A DNA stretch of 42,042 nt from positions 1 through 42,042 of the forward strand of contig CAMZAW010000002.1 of the NCBI GenBank assembly GCA_947304335.1, written 5' to 3'. Positions 18,508 through 27,617 of this stretch are shown in pieces; the stretch's first letter is position 1; each line of letters starts with the position of its first letter. The stretch is from an uncultured Candidatus Saccharibacteria bacterium (lineage in GTDB: Bacteria > Patescibacteriota > Saccharimonadia > Saccharimonadales > Saccharimonadaceae). A model generated the notes under the pieces. The model did not search any database and was not told the origin of the DNA. It saw only the letters and a list, made by a program, of their open reading frames with translations. Position numbers and translations under genes: made by a program.

Positions 18508-18515
18508 TAAAAAGT

Positions 18516-19331
18516 ATGAAAATTCCTAATGTTTTGTGTAAAAAGAATCGGATTCTTTTGAAGGAACTGACTAAAACTGATTTTAAGTTGCGTTACCAGG
18601 GTTCGGTGCTGGGCTATTTGTGGGCCCTGCTTCGCCCTTTAATGATGTTTGCGATTCTTTATGTGGTGTTTTCAAAACTCCTCAGATGGGGCAACGACAT
18701 TGAGCACTACCCGGTTTATCTTTTAATTGGCACTACAATGTGGAGCTTCTTTACTGAATGCACGCAGCAAGGCATCCAAGCGATCGTGCATCGCGGCGAT
18801 TTGATTCGCAAGATTTCCTTCCCTAAATATATCGTCGTGGTTTCCGCCACTCTTACCGCCGTAATTAACATGTTAATCAACCTCGGTGTGATTTTGATTT
18901 TTGCACTCATCAATGGCGTAACACCAAGCTGGACTTGGCTTCTGGTACCGCTTTTCCTTTTGGAGCTATATTTCTTGTCACTTGGCATTGCCTTTTTACT
19001 CGGCGCCATCAACGTCAAATATCGCGACGTTACATCGATTTGGGATGTTTTGATTCAGGCGCTCTTTTATGCAATTCCAATTATTTACCCTGTGGCAATG
19101 GTAATTGAACACAGCGCGCTGGCTGCTAAAATCTTGCTCCTAAATCCAATTGCCCAGGCCATCCAGGACGTGCGTTATAATTTGATTGCTTCAGATACCG
19201 TAATCACTACTTGGAACTTAGTTGAAAATCCGTTCGTAAAAGTGCTTCCTTTCCTTCTCGTGTTTGTGCTACTAGTTCTTGCGGCAATTTATTTCCGTAG
19301 AAAATCTAAATTCTTTGCGGAGGAAATCTAA
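18516..19331 (+). CDS. ABC-2 type polysaccharide/teichoic-acid exporter permease (Wzm/TagG-like)
   Basis: LTKTDFKLRYQGSVLGYLWALLRPLMMFAILYVVFSKLL and six-TM profile. Confidence 0.92.
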   Translation: MKIPNVLCKKNRILLKELTKTDFKLRYQGSVLGYLWALLRPLMMFAILYVVFSKLLRWGNDIEHYPVYLLIGTTMWSFFTECTQQGIQAIVHRGDLIRKISFPKYIVVVSATLTAVINMLINLGVILIFALINGVTPSWTWLLVPLFLLELYFLSLGIAFLLGAINVKYRDVTSIWDVLIQALFYAIPIIYPVAMVIEHSALAAKILLLNPIAQAIQDVRYNLIASDTVITTWNLVENPFVKVLPFLLVFVLLVLAAIYFRRKSKFFAEEI

Positions 19332-20111
19332 ATGGCAAAACGTGAACTTGGCACCAGAACAGAACAATATACCGATGGCGATATCGCTATTAAGATTCGT
19401 GGTTTACACAAGAGTTTCCGCCTTCCTACCGAGAAAGCATTTGGTTTGAAGCAGGCCATCTTTAACCGTTTGCGTGGCGTTAAGGGCTATCGCGAGCAAA
19501 AAGTATTAAAAGGCATCGATCTCGAAATTAAAAAAGGCGAGTTTGTGGGCATTGTTGGCCGCAACGGTTCGGGTAAATCCACTTTGCTTAAGACTTTGGC
19601 TGGTATTTATTACCCTGAAAAGGGTGAAATTATCGTAGATGGTAATTTGGTACCGTTCATCGAACTCGGAGTTGGCTTCAACCCAGAGCTGACTGGTCGC
19701 GAAAATGTCTATCTTAATGGTGCTCTACTTGGTTTTTCGAACGAAGAAATGGATAAAATGTATGACGAAATTTGGGATTTTGCCGAACTCCGAGATTTCC
19801 AAGATCAAAAACTCAAAAACTATTCCTCTGGTATGCAGGTACGTTTGGCGTTTTCGATTGCAATTCGTGCTAAGGGCGATATTTTGTTACTTGATGAGGT
19901 ACTCGCCGTGGGCGATGCAGCCTTCCAGCAAAAATGTAACGATTACTTTGAATCCTTGCACGGCAACCAAACCGTAATTCTCGTAACTCACACTATGAGC
20001 AACGTGCGCAAATTCTGCGATCGCGCAATTCTAATTGAAGATGGCAAAGTAAAGCTTGATGGCGGTCCTAAAGAAGTGGCCGATGCTTACGAAAACCTCT
20101 GGAAAAAATAG
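19332..20111 (+). CDS. ABC-type polysaccharide export ATP-binding protein (Wzt/TagH-like, no C-terminal binding domain)
   Basis: GIVGRNGSGKSTLLKTLAGIYYPEKGEI, ENVYLNGALLGFSNEEM, YSSGMQVRLAFSIA, LLLDEVLAVGD. Confidence 0.93.
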   Translation: MAKRELGTRTEQYTDGDIAIKIRGLHKSFRLPTEKAFGLKQAIFNRLRGVKGYREQKVLKGIDLEIKKGEFVGIVGRNGSGKSTLLKTLAGIYYPEKGEIIVDGNLVPFIELGVGFNPELTGRENVYLNGALLGFSNEEMDKMYDEIWDFAELRDFQDQKLKNYSSGMQVRLAFSIAIRAKGDILLLDEVLAVGDAAFQQKCNDYFESLHGNQTVILVTHTMSNVRKFCDRAILIEDGKVKLDGGPKEVADAYENLWKK

Positions 20112-20112
20112 T

Positions 20113-21237
20113 TTATTTCATCAAAGGAATTAGTTTTTCTTTGATAGTTTTTTCAAAGTTAAATTCTTTTTCGTATTTTGTGCGGGCGTTTTTAGCAAGG
20201 CGCGCGGCAAGTTTTGGATCTTTTATTACCTTCTCCATGGCGGCAGCTAGAGCTTTAATATCGCGTGGTGGAACTAAAAGTCCGGTTTCACCGTCAACCA
20301 CAATTTCTGGGTTACCATCAACGTTAGTGGTGATCAGGGTTTTTTGTAGCATGCAGGCATCAAGCAGCGACATGCTGAGACCTTCGTAATAGCTTGGCAA
20401 AACAAAGACCATGGCGTCGCTAATTGCGTCGAGTGGTTTTTTGGTGTAACCACAAAAGACAATTCTCTCATCGGTTTTGGCGAGTTCTTGATAATTTTTG
20501 AGTTCAGGGCCATCGCCATAAATTTTAAGTGTGGCTTCTTTATCTTTAACGAGCTTGAAGGCCTCGATAAGTTCCTTAATTCCCTTATAATCGACAATTC
20601 TGCCAACATAACAAAAAGTTTTTGGCTGAGGTTTTTTATTATATTTTTTGAGTTCGTCTGCGGTGCCGTTTTTGATAGTGATTAGGTTGTCGAACTTACG
20701 GGGAGCAATGGTTTTCTCGAATGCCTGTCTCTCATAATCGCTAATCATGATGATTTTTTCTGGTAGGTGGGCAATTTTTAGAATCTTTTTGCCGATGGTA
20801 TTTTTGTATTTTTGGTTAACGTTTTGTAGCACCCAAGAGCGAAAATCAATGTGATCGGTCCAAAAAATCTTGATGCTTTGTTTTGCGGCGGCTTTGGTGG
20901 CAGCGAGCCAATCATCGCGCGACTGAATGTTCACTGCTACGGGCTGATGTTTTTTAAATTGTTTTTTATACCATGCTTTTAACCTAGTTTGCCAAAGAAA
21001 ATAGAAAGGCAACAAGAAATTTCGCCAACTGCTCCAGTTTTGATTTTTGAGGTATGGGGCCTTAATGGTCTCAAAGCCGTCAGTCTTGGCTTTTTCTAAC
21101 AACTCTGTTGAAGACGATACGATAACTGGCGTAAAACCGTTTTTCTTAAGCTCTTTTGCAAGCACGAGTTGATAGGATTCTCCCCCGCCATATTCTTTTG
21201 GCAAAATATTGCGGATGAGAAAAACTTTATTAGTCAT
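20113..21237 (-). CDS. Family 4 glycosyltransferase
   Basis: KTFCYVGRIVDYKGIKELIEAF, VFVLPSYYEGLSMSLLDACMLQKTLITTNVDGNPEIV. Confidence 0.93.
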   Translation of the reverse strand: MTNKVFLIRNILPKEYGGGESYQLVLAKELKKNGFTPVIVSSSTELLEKAKTDGFETIKAPYLKNQNWSSWRNFLLPFYFLWQTRLKAWYKKQFKKHQPVAVNIQSRDDWLAATKAAAKQSIKIFWTDHIDFRSWVLQNVNQKYKNTIGKKILKIAHLPEKIIMISDYERQAFEKTIAPRKFDNLITIKNGTADELKKYNKKPQPKTFCYVGRIVDYKGIKELIEAFKLVKDKEATLKIYGDGPELKNYQELAKTDERIVFCGYTKKPLDAISDAMVFVLPSYYEGLSMSLLDACMLQKTLITTNVDGNPEIVVDGETGLLVPPRDIKALAAAMEKVIKDPKLAARLAKNARTKYEKEFNFEKTIKEKLIPLMK

Positions 21238-23470
21238 TTTTAATATCTTTTTTAAGATTATTAATGAAGCTTTCCCAAGAGTGTTCTTCTTCTAGAACTT
21301 TTTGAGCAGCCTTGGCGTAAGCTGGGAGCTCTTCATAATGCTGTTTGGCATAGGTGATGGCATCGACAAAATCATCGACAGAATCTACCTTTTTAACCAG
21401 GAGCCCAGTTTTTTGGTCTTTAATGATTTCGCCCACACCACCGGCGTCGCTAGTAATTACTGGCATGCCGGCCGCGATTGCCTCGAGGACAATATTTGGC
21501 AAGCCATCATATTTTGCCGTATATAGCATTGCGTCATATTGATTGAGCGGCAAACTACTGAAGCCAGAGAAGGTGCCACGATAGCGAAGACTTTTACTGC
21601 GTTTAATTGGGTTGTCCTTGTAAATTGTTTTATCTACGGTGCCATAGGCGTCGATCATAAATTCGCCTGGGGCTTGTTTCTCGAGGGCTTTGGCAATTTC
21701 TACCAACACTTCTGGCTGCTTTTGTGGATTAATGCGGCTAGCCCAAAACAAGCGCATTGGCTTTTTTAATTCTTTTTGCTTTGGCGCTACAATCTCGACA
21801 CAGGTCGGTTGATAGTGCACTTTGAATTTATCTTTTTCGAGATAACCATTGGTTTCAATAATATAATCGATGACTTTTTGGTTGTCGGTAAAAATCTTAT
21901 TCACAACTGGGAAGATTTCGAATAATGCAGGGTCGGTATAGCCGCAGATTTCTTCGCCGCCATCTTTGTGAGTAACAATGTCGTTACAAAAGATTGAGAC
22001 GTTCAAGCAGTAGTTGGCCTTAATTAATTCTTTGTGTTTGGCTACCCACCTATAGGCAAGCGCCGAGTTGGCGATGTGTAGCCTTTTACATTTGAGTTGT
22101 GTGATTAACCTGCTAAATAGAATTTCTTTTTCTTCTTCGAGTAATCTTGCGGCGGTGTTGCCAAAATCGATTAAGTAGGCGTTTTTTGGAAGTTTATCCG
22201 CCCAAACGTTTTGCTTTTTCTCCGTGGTAACAACGGCGATGTTCCATTTTGGATAGATTTTAGCGAGCGCTTCAATGTAGTTTAAGACTAATCTTTCTGC
22301 GCCACCGGCGATTAGCCAAGGTACAAATATAATATAGTCGGGGAGAGTTGGGATTTGCTTTGCAAGGTGCCAAAAAGCTGGGCCCACTCTGCGGTTTGCA
22401 CCATCATTTTCGTAGTATTCTAGCCTATCGTTCAAGTTATATTCGTTTGGATAAAGTTGGTTTTCGATTTTATTAATGTCGCGCCAGGCAGCTAAGAGGT
22501 ATTCTGGGATATCAAAACCAAGGAAGGATTCTTTTTTCTTCCCTACGCGTGGGCGGACAACTTTTTTGATGGCTTTGGCCACTGGGATAATCTTGCTATT
22601 AATCGAATCGTTGTTGCGTATAGCAAGATATGGTTGCTGGAGTGGTTTTGGTAGTTTTTGGGAAAAATTGGTTGGAACGTATTTGGCCGCTTTCGAATTG
22701 CCGTCGCCAAACATCTCGGCGCCAACTGGAGCTGGCATGGATTTAAAATAATCGATACTAAACAAATCACTGTATGGTTGAATCACGTGGTTGGCGTTAT
22801 TGCGCTCGAGCGCAGAGCCTTCTTTGCGGCGATAAAACTTTACGGTGTTTGGTAAGGCAATATGCTTGCCGCCTTTGGCGATAACCTCGGTGTTGAAGAA
22901 ATAGTCTTCGTGCCCGTAGCCATCTTTGGTGGCCATGTATGGCGTTTCAACAAACACACTGCGCGGGGCCAAAACTAGTGATGGCCAACGGTTGCTACCA
23001 AGCATAATGACTGCGTCACTAGCTTTATTTTCTGAACTGTTGATTGGACAATAAATCGGGTTGATGTTGGTACCATAAACTAGCACAGCAGCTGGGTGGA
23101 GCGCGATACTCTGTCCCTTGTGTGCTTCGAGATACTTGATAGATTCTAGGAACCAATTTGACGAGACCATATCATCGCCATCAATCAGACAAAGGTATTT
23201 GCCTTTGGCGTGATCGATAATGTTGTTGCGCGATAAACCAGCATCGGCAAACTTAGTGTAAAAAATCGTGAAACGTTTGTCTTTTTCGTATGTCTTAAGA
23301 TATTTTTTGGTTACAGGATCGCTATTGTCAGCATTAACCAAAATTTCGTAGGTGTAGCCTTTTTCTTCGATAAGGCTTAACCCCTCAAAAAGACAACGAA
23401 GGGTTTTGTGAAGTAAATATCCTTCGTCGTGAACGGTAATCCCCACCGACATGTCTACGCTTTTTACCAT
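21230..23470 (-). CDS. Bifunctional glycosyltransferase (GT2 N-terminal + GT4 C-terminal)
   Basis: N-terminal VGITVHDEGYLLHKTLRCLFEGL...CLIDGDDMVS; C-terminal LFWASRINPQKQPEVLVEIA...YTAKYDGLPNIVLEAIAAGMPVITSDAGGVGEII. Start placed at 23470 from -10 spacing. Confidence 0.88.
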   Translation of the reverse strand: MVKSVDMSVGITVHDEGYLLHKTLRCLFEGLSLIEEKGYTYEILVNADNSDPVTKKYLKTYEKDKRFTIFYTKFADAGLSRNNIIDHAKGKYLCLIDGDDMVSSNWFLESIKYLEAHKGQSIALHPAAVLVYGTNINPIYCPINSSENKASDAVIMLGSNRWPSLVLAPRSVFVETPYMATKDGYGHEDYFFNTEVIAKGGKHIALPNTVKFYRRKEGSALERNNANHVIQPYSDLFSIDYFKSMPAPVGAEMFGDGNSKAAKYVPTNFSQKLPKPLQQPYLAIRNNDSINSKIIPVAKAIKKVVRPRVGKKKESFLGFDIPEYLLAAWRDINKIENQLYPNEYNLNDRLEYYENDGANRRVGPAFWHLAKQIPTLPDYIIFVPWLIAGGAERLVLNYIEALAKIYPKWNIAVVTTEKKQNVWADKLPKNAYLIDFGNTAARLLEEEKEILFSRLITQLKCKRLHIANSALAYRWVAKHKELIKANYCLNVSIFCNDIVTHKDGGEEICGYTDPALFEIFPVVNKIFTDNQKVIDYIIETNGYLEKDKFKVHYQPTCVEIVAPKQKELKKPMRLFWASRINPQKQPEVLVEIAKALEKQAPGEFMIDAYGTVDKTIYKDNPIKRSKSLRYRGTFSGFSSLPLNQYDAMLYTAKYDGLPNIVLEAIAAGMPVITSDAGGVGEIIKDQKTGLLVKKVDSVDDFVDAITYAKQHYEELPAYAKAAQKVLEEEHSWESFINNLKKDIKND

Positions 23471-23476
23471 AGATAT

Positions 23477-23485
23477 ATTATAGCA
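23477..23485 (-). promoter_or_regulatory. Extended -10 (TGCTATAAT), 6 nt before ATG 23470
   Basis: Direct motif match. Confidence 0.75.
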
Positions 23486-23514
23486 TAACGCCGCTACCAT
23501 TTAACCATAATATA

Positions 23515-23523
23515 TGTTATAAT
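23515..23523 (+). promoter_or_regulatory. Extended -10 (TGTTATAAT), 6 nt before ATG 23530
   Basis: Direct motif match. Confidence 0.75.
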
Positions 23524-23529
23524 ATGTTT

Positions 23530-24645
23530 ATGAAACAGCGTTTTGGGTTATTTTCTTATTCAACAGAAAATATTGGTGATGAAGTTCAATCTATTGCAGC
23601 GCGTAGATTTTTGCCGAAAGTTGATTATTATTTTGACCGCGACAACATTGATGCCACCAAAACCAAAAAGGATGAAAAGATCAAGTTAATTATGAACGGC
23701 TGGTATACGAAAAAACCAGAAAACTGGCCGCCAAAGAATCCAAATATCAATCCGTTACTTGTTGCAATGCATATTACTCGCAATAATGATGGTGCGAGCG
23801 TTAATAGTTTTCTCTCTGAAAAAAGCCGTGCCTTCTTAAAAAAATTTGGCCCAGTTGGTACGCGTGATACCGCTACCGAAAAACTTTTGAATGATGCCGG
23901 CATCGAGGCCTACTTTTCTGGTTGTGTAACTTTAACCTTGAATCGCGATAAAAAAGTTAAGAAAAAGGATTTTATTTTAGCTGTTGACGTGAGTGATGCC
24001 CTGTTTGAAAAACTCAAACAGCAAACCAAGCGCGAAGTGCTACGTTTTGATACTTATAGGCTTGAGAATGTTACTACGGAAGAAAAATTTGCGATGGCGG
24101 AATACTTCCTATATCTATATCAATCCGCCCATTGTGCCGTTACCACAAGGCTTCATGTAATGTTACCGTGCCTAGCTTTGCAAACTCCAGTGCTCGCCAT
24201 TCACGAACCAGAACGCGATCCTACCCGTTATAGTGGTTTAATTGATTTAACTAACCATCTCACTGAGAAAGAATATCTTAAGAATCCTAAGAAGTATGAC
24301 ATTAATAACCCACCAAAGAATCCTGAGGCTTATCTTGCTTTGCGTACAAAGCTCGAAAAAACCTGCAAAGAGTACACTGGGTTTGATGATGGCAAGTCTT
24401 ATTTGAATGGTAAAACCATCGACGAGCTGATGAATAGCGCCGCTTTTATGAGTGCCTTTTCTAAACTGGTCGACGCTAGCTATGAGACAGTATTATTTGA
24501 AGAAACTAGAAAAGAGATTTACGCGCTTGAATATGAACTTGCAAAAACCAAAGCAGAGCTCGAAGAGTGGAAGACTGCTGGCGTAAAAATGAGCGCAAAA
24601 AGCTTGGCTCGCGCCACTAAAAATTACTTCAAAAAACACTTTTAA
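23530..24645 (+). CDS. Polysaccharide pyruvyl transferase family protein
   Basis: FGLFSYSTENIGDEVQSIAARRFLP, GPVGTRDTATEKLL, SAHCAVTTRLHVMLPCLALQTPVLAI. Confidence 0.85.
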   Translation: MKQRFGLFSYSTENIGDEVQSIAARRFLPKVDYYFDRDNIDATKTKKDEKIKLIMNGWYTKKPENWPPKNPNINPLLVAMHITRNNDGASVNSFLSEKSRAFLKKFGPVGTRDTATEKLLNDAGIEAYFSGCVTLTLNRDKKVKKKDFILAVDVSDALFEKLKQQTKREVLRFDTYRLENVTTEEKFAMAEYFLYLYQSAHCAVTTRLHVMLPCLALQTPVLAIHEPERDPTRYSGLIDLTNHLTEKEYLKNPKKYDINNPPKNPEAYLALRTKLEKTCKEYTGFDDGKSYLNGKTIDELMNSAAFMSAFSKLVDASYETVLFEETRKEIYALEYELAKTKAELEEWKTAGVKMSAKSLARATKNYFKKHF

Positions 24646-26651
24646 TTAACTTCTGTTACAGCACTGGCTGGGAGCACTGCATCGATGTTGTTTTCGGTGT
24701 TGTGCTTAGTACGATAATACCAGCCGTCCTCAAGTTCTACTTTGGTAGTGAACTCTAATACCCTTCCGGCCTTAATGGCGTCATATACTTCGCCGGTTTT
24801 TGGATTGATACGCTCTACATCTTCAACGACTTTAAGCTTACGAGGGTTTTCAAAATCTTCATAGCTGAAGTCTGCGAGGGCGCTAGCTGGAATTACGGCA
24901 TCAATCTTGTTTTTAGTGTTGTGCTCAGTACGATAATAAGTTTTACCACCGATTTTAATCGTGGACGTGAGTTTTAATACTTTGCCTTTTTTAAGCGTAT
25001 CATAAACTTCTTTAGTGTATGGATTAATGCGTTTTACGTTGGTGGTGAGCTGTTTTTCTAATGGCTCTTTTAGGGTTTCGTATTTTACTTCTTTTACAAC
25101 GCTAGCTGGGAGCACGGCGTCGATATTGTTCGTGGTGTTGTGCTCAGTGCGATAATAAGTTTCGTCACCAATTTTAATAGTGGAGGCAAATTTAATCACG
25201 CGGCCCTTTTTGAGAGAGTCGTAAACGGTTTCGTCGAATGGATTAATTCTGTCTGCATCGGCGGTTAGCTCCATATAAATTGGGGTTTTAAGCTTTTCAT
25301 ATTTTGGCATCTCCATCACATATTCTTCTGGAATGCCAACCGTAGACTCTTTGGAATCTTCTGCGGCGATATAATACTTTTTGCCGTTCAAGGTGGCAAC
25401 TTTAACCATCTTTGCCACGGAGCGTTTGGCGGAACTTTTTTTAACTTCTTCGCCAGTTATAATATTCTTTTTGACAGCCCCAGCCTTAATTAGCTTTTGT
25501 TGTTCTTTGGCCGAAATATTGGTGTAGGTTGGCTTAACTTCTTTAAGATTCTCTTTCATTACACAAAGATCTTTTTTATTTTCGGAATCTTCTTTGGTGC
25601 GATAGCACTCACCTTCGGCTAGTTGAATTTTTTCAACGAAAGTAATTTGCTGCCCAGCCTTCAGGGCGTTCGGGTTAGTTTCTTCTTTGGCACCTTTTTT
25701 AGTATCTTTTTTGTCCTTGGTGTTTTCGGTTTTTTCAGCAAATGGATCGATTTTTTCGGTGGCCTTGGTGACTTCATAAATGGTTGCCTTGGCTAGCTTT
25801 TCATATTTTGGCCGCGAAATAGTTGGGTCGCCAAACCAATCGCTAAAGTAAAGATAGAAGTTGCGGTTACCATAGGCGCCACATTCGGCGGTGCCGTAGC
25901 CAGCTGCGATGGTGGCAGCGTTTGGTTGATACGGCGTATAGCGATAAAGGGCCGAGGTAGCGAGGTTTTTGATATTCACCACTCTACCGCCACAGGCTGC
26001 GTTTGGATTATATTGAATATAGTTTTCGCCAAGCGGGAAGTTGGTCCAGCCACCAGTGAGCACGGCTGAGAACAGGGCGGCAGCGCTGCGAACTTGGTTT
26101 TTGAAACCATAGTATTTTTCACTACAGGCCGCGGTGTCTGGGCAACCATAGCCGGTAGCCTTGCGATAGTCGCGGTTATTTGGATAGGTGTCTGTGATAA
26201 GGCTGGTTTCTTTTTGCAACAAAACCAAGATGGCCTGAGGATTAATCTTGTAATCTTGGGCAGCTTGCCAAATGATGTGCGCGGCAGTTTCGCCCTTGCC
26301 GATCACTTCGCCGTCGCCAAAAAGTTCTTCTGATAGACAAACGAAGTGGTCGTCTTTCCAGTGCCAAGTATAACCTTTGTCTTTGTAGGCGGCGGTCATT
26401 TCATCGTACAGTGCTTTATTCTTGTTGCTGCAACTATTATTCTCGGTGAGGAAGGCTTGGATTTCCTTTTCGGTCATTGAATTATAATTCCCCATCATGT
26501 AGTCCGAAATAATGTTGCCCGGGTCAAATTTGTCGAGTTTTGCAGCGGTGGCTTCAGGCTTGATAGTTTGAGCTAAAAAGGCAAAGGAAGCTGAGGCAGC
26601 AAAAACACCAGTAAGAACAAGTGCGGTGCGGCGAGTATGGCGGCGCGTCAT
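24642..26651 (-). CDS. Secreted lysozyme/lytic-transglycosylase-like protein with C-terminal wall-binding-type repeats
   Basis: N-terminal signal/TM; INPQAILVLLQKETSLITDTYPNNRDYRKATGYGCPDTAACSEKYYGFKNQV...YTPYQPNAATIAAGYGTAECGAYGNRNFYLYFSDWFGDP; three clear ~73-aa repeats. Confidence 0.8.
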   Translation of the reverse strand: MTRRHTRRTALVLTGVFAASASFAFLAQTIKPEATAAKLDKFDPGNIISDYMMGNYNSMTEKEIQAFLTENNSCSNKNKALYDEMTAAYKDKGYTWHWKDDHFVCLSEELFGDGEVIGKGETAAHIIWQAAQDYKINPQAILVLLQKETSLITDTYPNNRDYRKATGYGCPDTAACSEKYYGFKNQVRSAAALFSAVLTGGWTNFPLGENYIQYNPNAACGGRVVNIKNLATSALYRYTPYQPNAATIAAGYGTAECGAYGNRNFYLYFSDWFGDPTISRPKYEKLAKATIYEVTKATEKIDPFAEKTENTKDKKDTKKGAKEETNPNALKAGQQITFVEKIQLAEGECYRTKEDSENKKDLCVMKENLKEVKPTYTNISAKEQQKLIKAGAVKKNIITGEEVKKSSAKRSVAKMVKVATLNGKKYYIAAEDSKESTVGIPEEYVMEMPKYEKLKTPIYMELTADADRINPFDETVYDSLKKGRVIKFASTIKIGDETYYRTEHNTTNNIDAVLPASVVKEVKYETLKEPLEKQLTTNVKRINPYTKEVYDTLKKGKVLKLTSTIKIGGKTYYRTEHNTKNKIDAVIPASALADFSYEDFENPRKLKVVEDVERINPKTGEVYDAIKAGRVLEFTTKVELEDGWYYRTKHNTENNIDAVLPASAVTEVN
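24645..25311 (-). repeat. Three tandem ~73-aa modules (YExL...RINP...G.V.....TIKI....YYRTEHNT.N.IDAVLPAS)
   Basis: Direct internal protein similarity; a degenerate fourth copy lies at about 25560-25810. Confidence 0.85.
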
Positions 26652-27217
26652 AGTGAAACCTCACCCGTGATGGAGCCGCTTTTACGGTCTGCCGTTAGGT
26701 TAATTTGAATCTGATATTTGCCGGATGGAAGCTCGCTGACTGGCACATTAAAGCCTTCACAGGTAGAAGTGGAGGCGGCATCAATAATGCGGGCAGCAGC
26801 ACCATATTGTGCGGCGCCATTAAGGTTAAGGATAAGATTACACTCCCCGCTATTTAAATATTGGTCGATATTAACACGAATTATCAACTGGCCGTTACTT
26901 ACTCCAGCATAGGTAATTACGCCAGTAATTTTTTCTTCGTTGTTTGGGTTGCCACCATCATATTGTGGGGTTTTGTTTTCTGGTTCTGGCTCCAAAGTTG
27001 GCTCGGGCTCCGGCTCAGGGGTTGGGGTTGGAGTTGGTTCTGGGGTTGGAGCTGGAGTAACCTGCGCGGAGGTTGGCTCTGGCTCTGGGGTCGGATTAAA
27101 AATCTTGTTGAAGTCGACATATTTAACAATCAAAACTGCAGCCACCACAATAATGGCTAGCACAAAGAGGGCTTTAAGAAAAAGATTGCTGCGTTTTTTC
27201 CTGTGTTTATGTTTCAT
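26648..27217 (-). CDS. Membrane-anchored protein with PTPEP-rich linker and small beta domain
   Basis: KHKHRKKRSNLFLKALFVLAIIVVAAVLIVKYV; PAPTPEPTPTPTPEPEPEPTLEPEPE; ATGA overlap with the downstream hydrolase gene. Confidence 0.8.
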   Translation of the reverse strand: MKHKHRKKRSNLFLKALFVLAIIVVAAVLIVKYVDFNKIFNPTPEPEPTSAQVTPAPTPEPTPTPTPEPEPEPTLEPEPENKTPQYDGGNPNNEEKITGVITYAGVSNGQLIIRVNIDQYLNSGECNLILNLNGAAQYGAAARIIDAASTSTCEGFNVPVSELPSGKYQIQINLTADRKSGSITGEVSL

Positions 27218-27269
27218 AGGGATAGTACTCCTAGTTAAAGCTTAACAGGTTTGACGCATTTTGTAAAGA

Positions 27270-27599
27270 TTAGTTCTCTAGGTCGAGCCCTAAAATTTCG
27301 GCGGCTTGAAGAAGCACTGCTCTTTCCTCTTCAGAAGCAGTTTCGATGGTAGATTTAAAGAGGGTGACGGTTTCTTCGTGACGATAATCAATGAGCTCGA
27401 GGGAGCGAGCGCTGCCGGCGGTTTTTTTGATGACGCCTTTTTCGACAAGGTTGTTGATGTGCTCAGCAACGGCAGAAACAGATTTGAGACCAACGCCAGC
27501 CATAATTTCGCGATATGATGGGGAGTAACTGTGCGTCTCTGTAAACTCTTTAATGAAGTCGAGCAGAAGTAGTTGCTTTTTGGTAAGCTTAATCGTCAT
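27270..27599 (-). CDS. LexA-type winged-HTH regulator lacking the S24 autocleavage domain
   Basis: LTKKQLLLLDFIKEFTETHSYSPSYREIMAGVGLKSVSAVAEHINNLVEKGVIKKTAGSARSLELI matches LexA N-terminal domain; the protein stops at 109 aa. Confidence 0.8.
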   Translation of the reverse strand: MTIKLTKKQLLLLDFIKEFTETHSYSPSYREIMAGVGLKSVSAVAEHINNLVEKGVIKKTAGSARSLELIDYRHEETVTLFKSTIETASEEERAVLLQAAEILGLDLEN

Positions 27600-27601
27600 T
27601 A

Positions 27602-27610
27602 TGATATAAT
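27602..27610 (+). promoter_or_regulatory. Extended -10 (TGATATAAT), 7 nt before ATG 27618
   Basis: Direct motif match; overlaps the opposite-strand -10. Confidence 0.75.
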
Positions 27611-27617
27611 TATAGCA
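27609..27617 (-). promoter_or_regulatory. Extended -10 (TGCTATAAT), 9 nt before ATG 27599
   Basis: Direct motif match; overlaps the + strand -10. Confidence 0.7.

Noticed and set aside
26940-27245. Gly/Ser/Val-rich + strand ORF (GSGSGVGVGVGSGVGAG)
   Set aside because: Antisense of the PTPEP linker coding region; repeat composition explains it.
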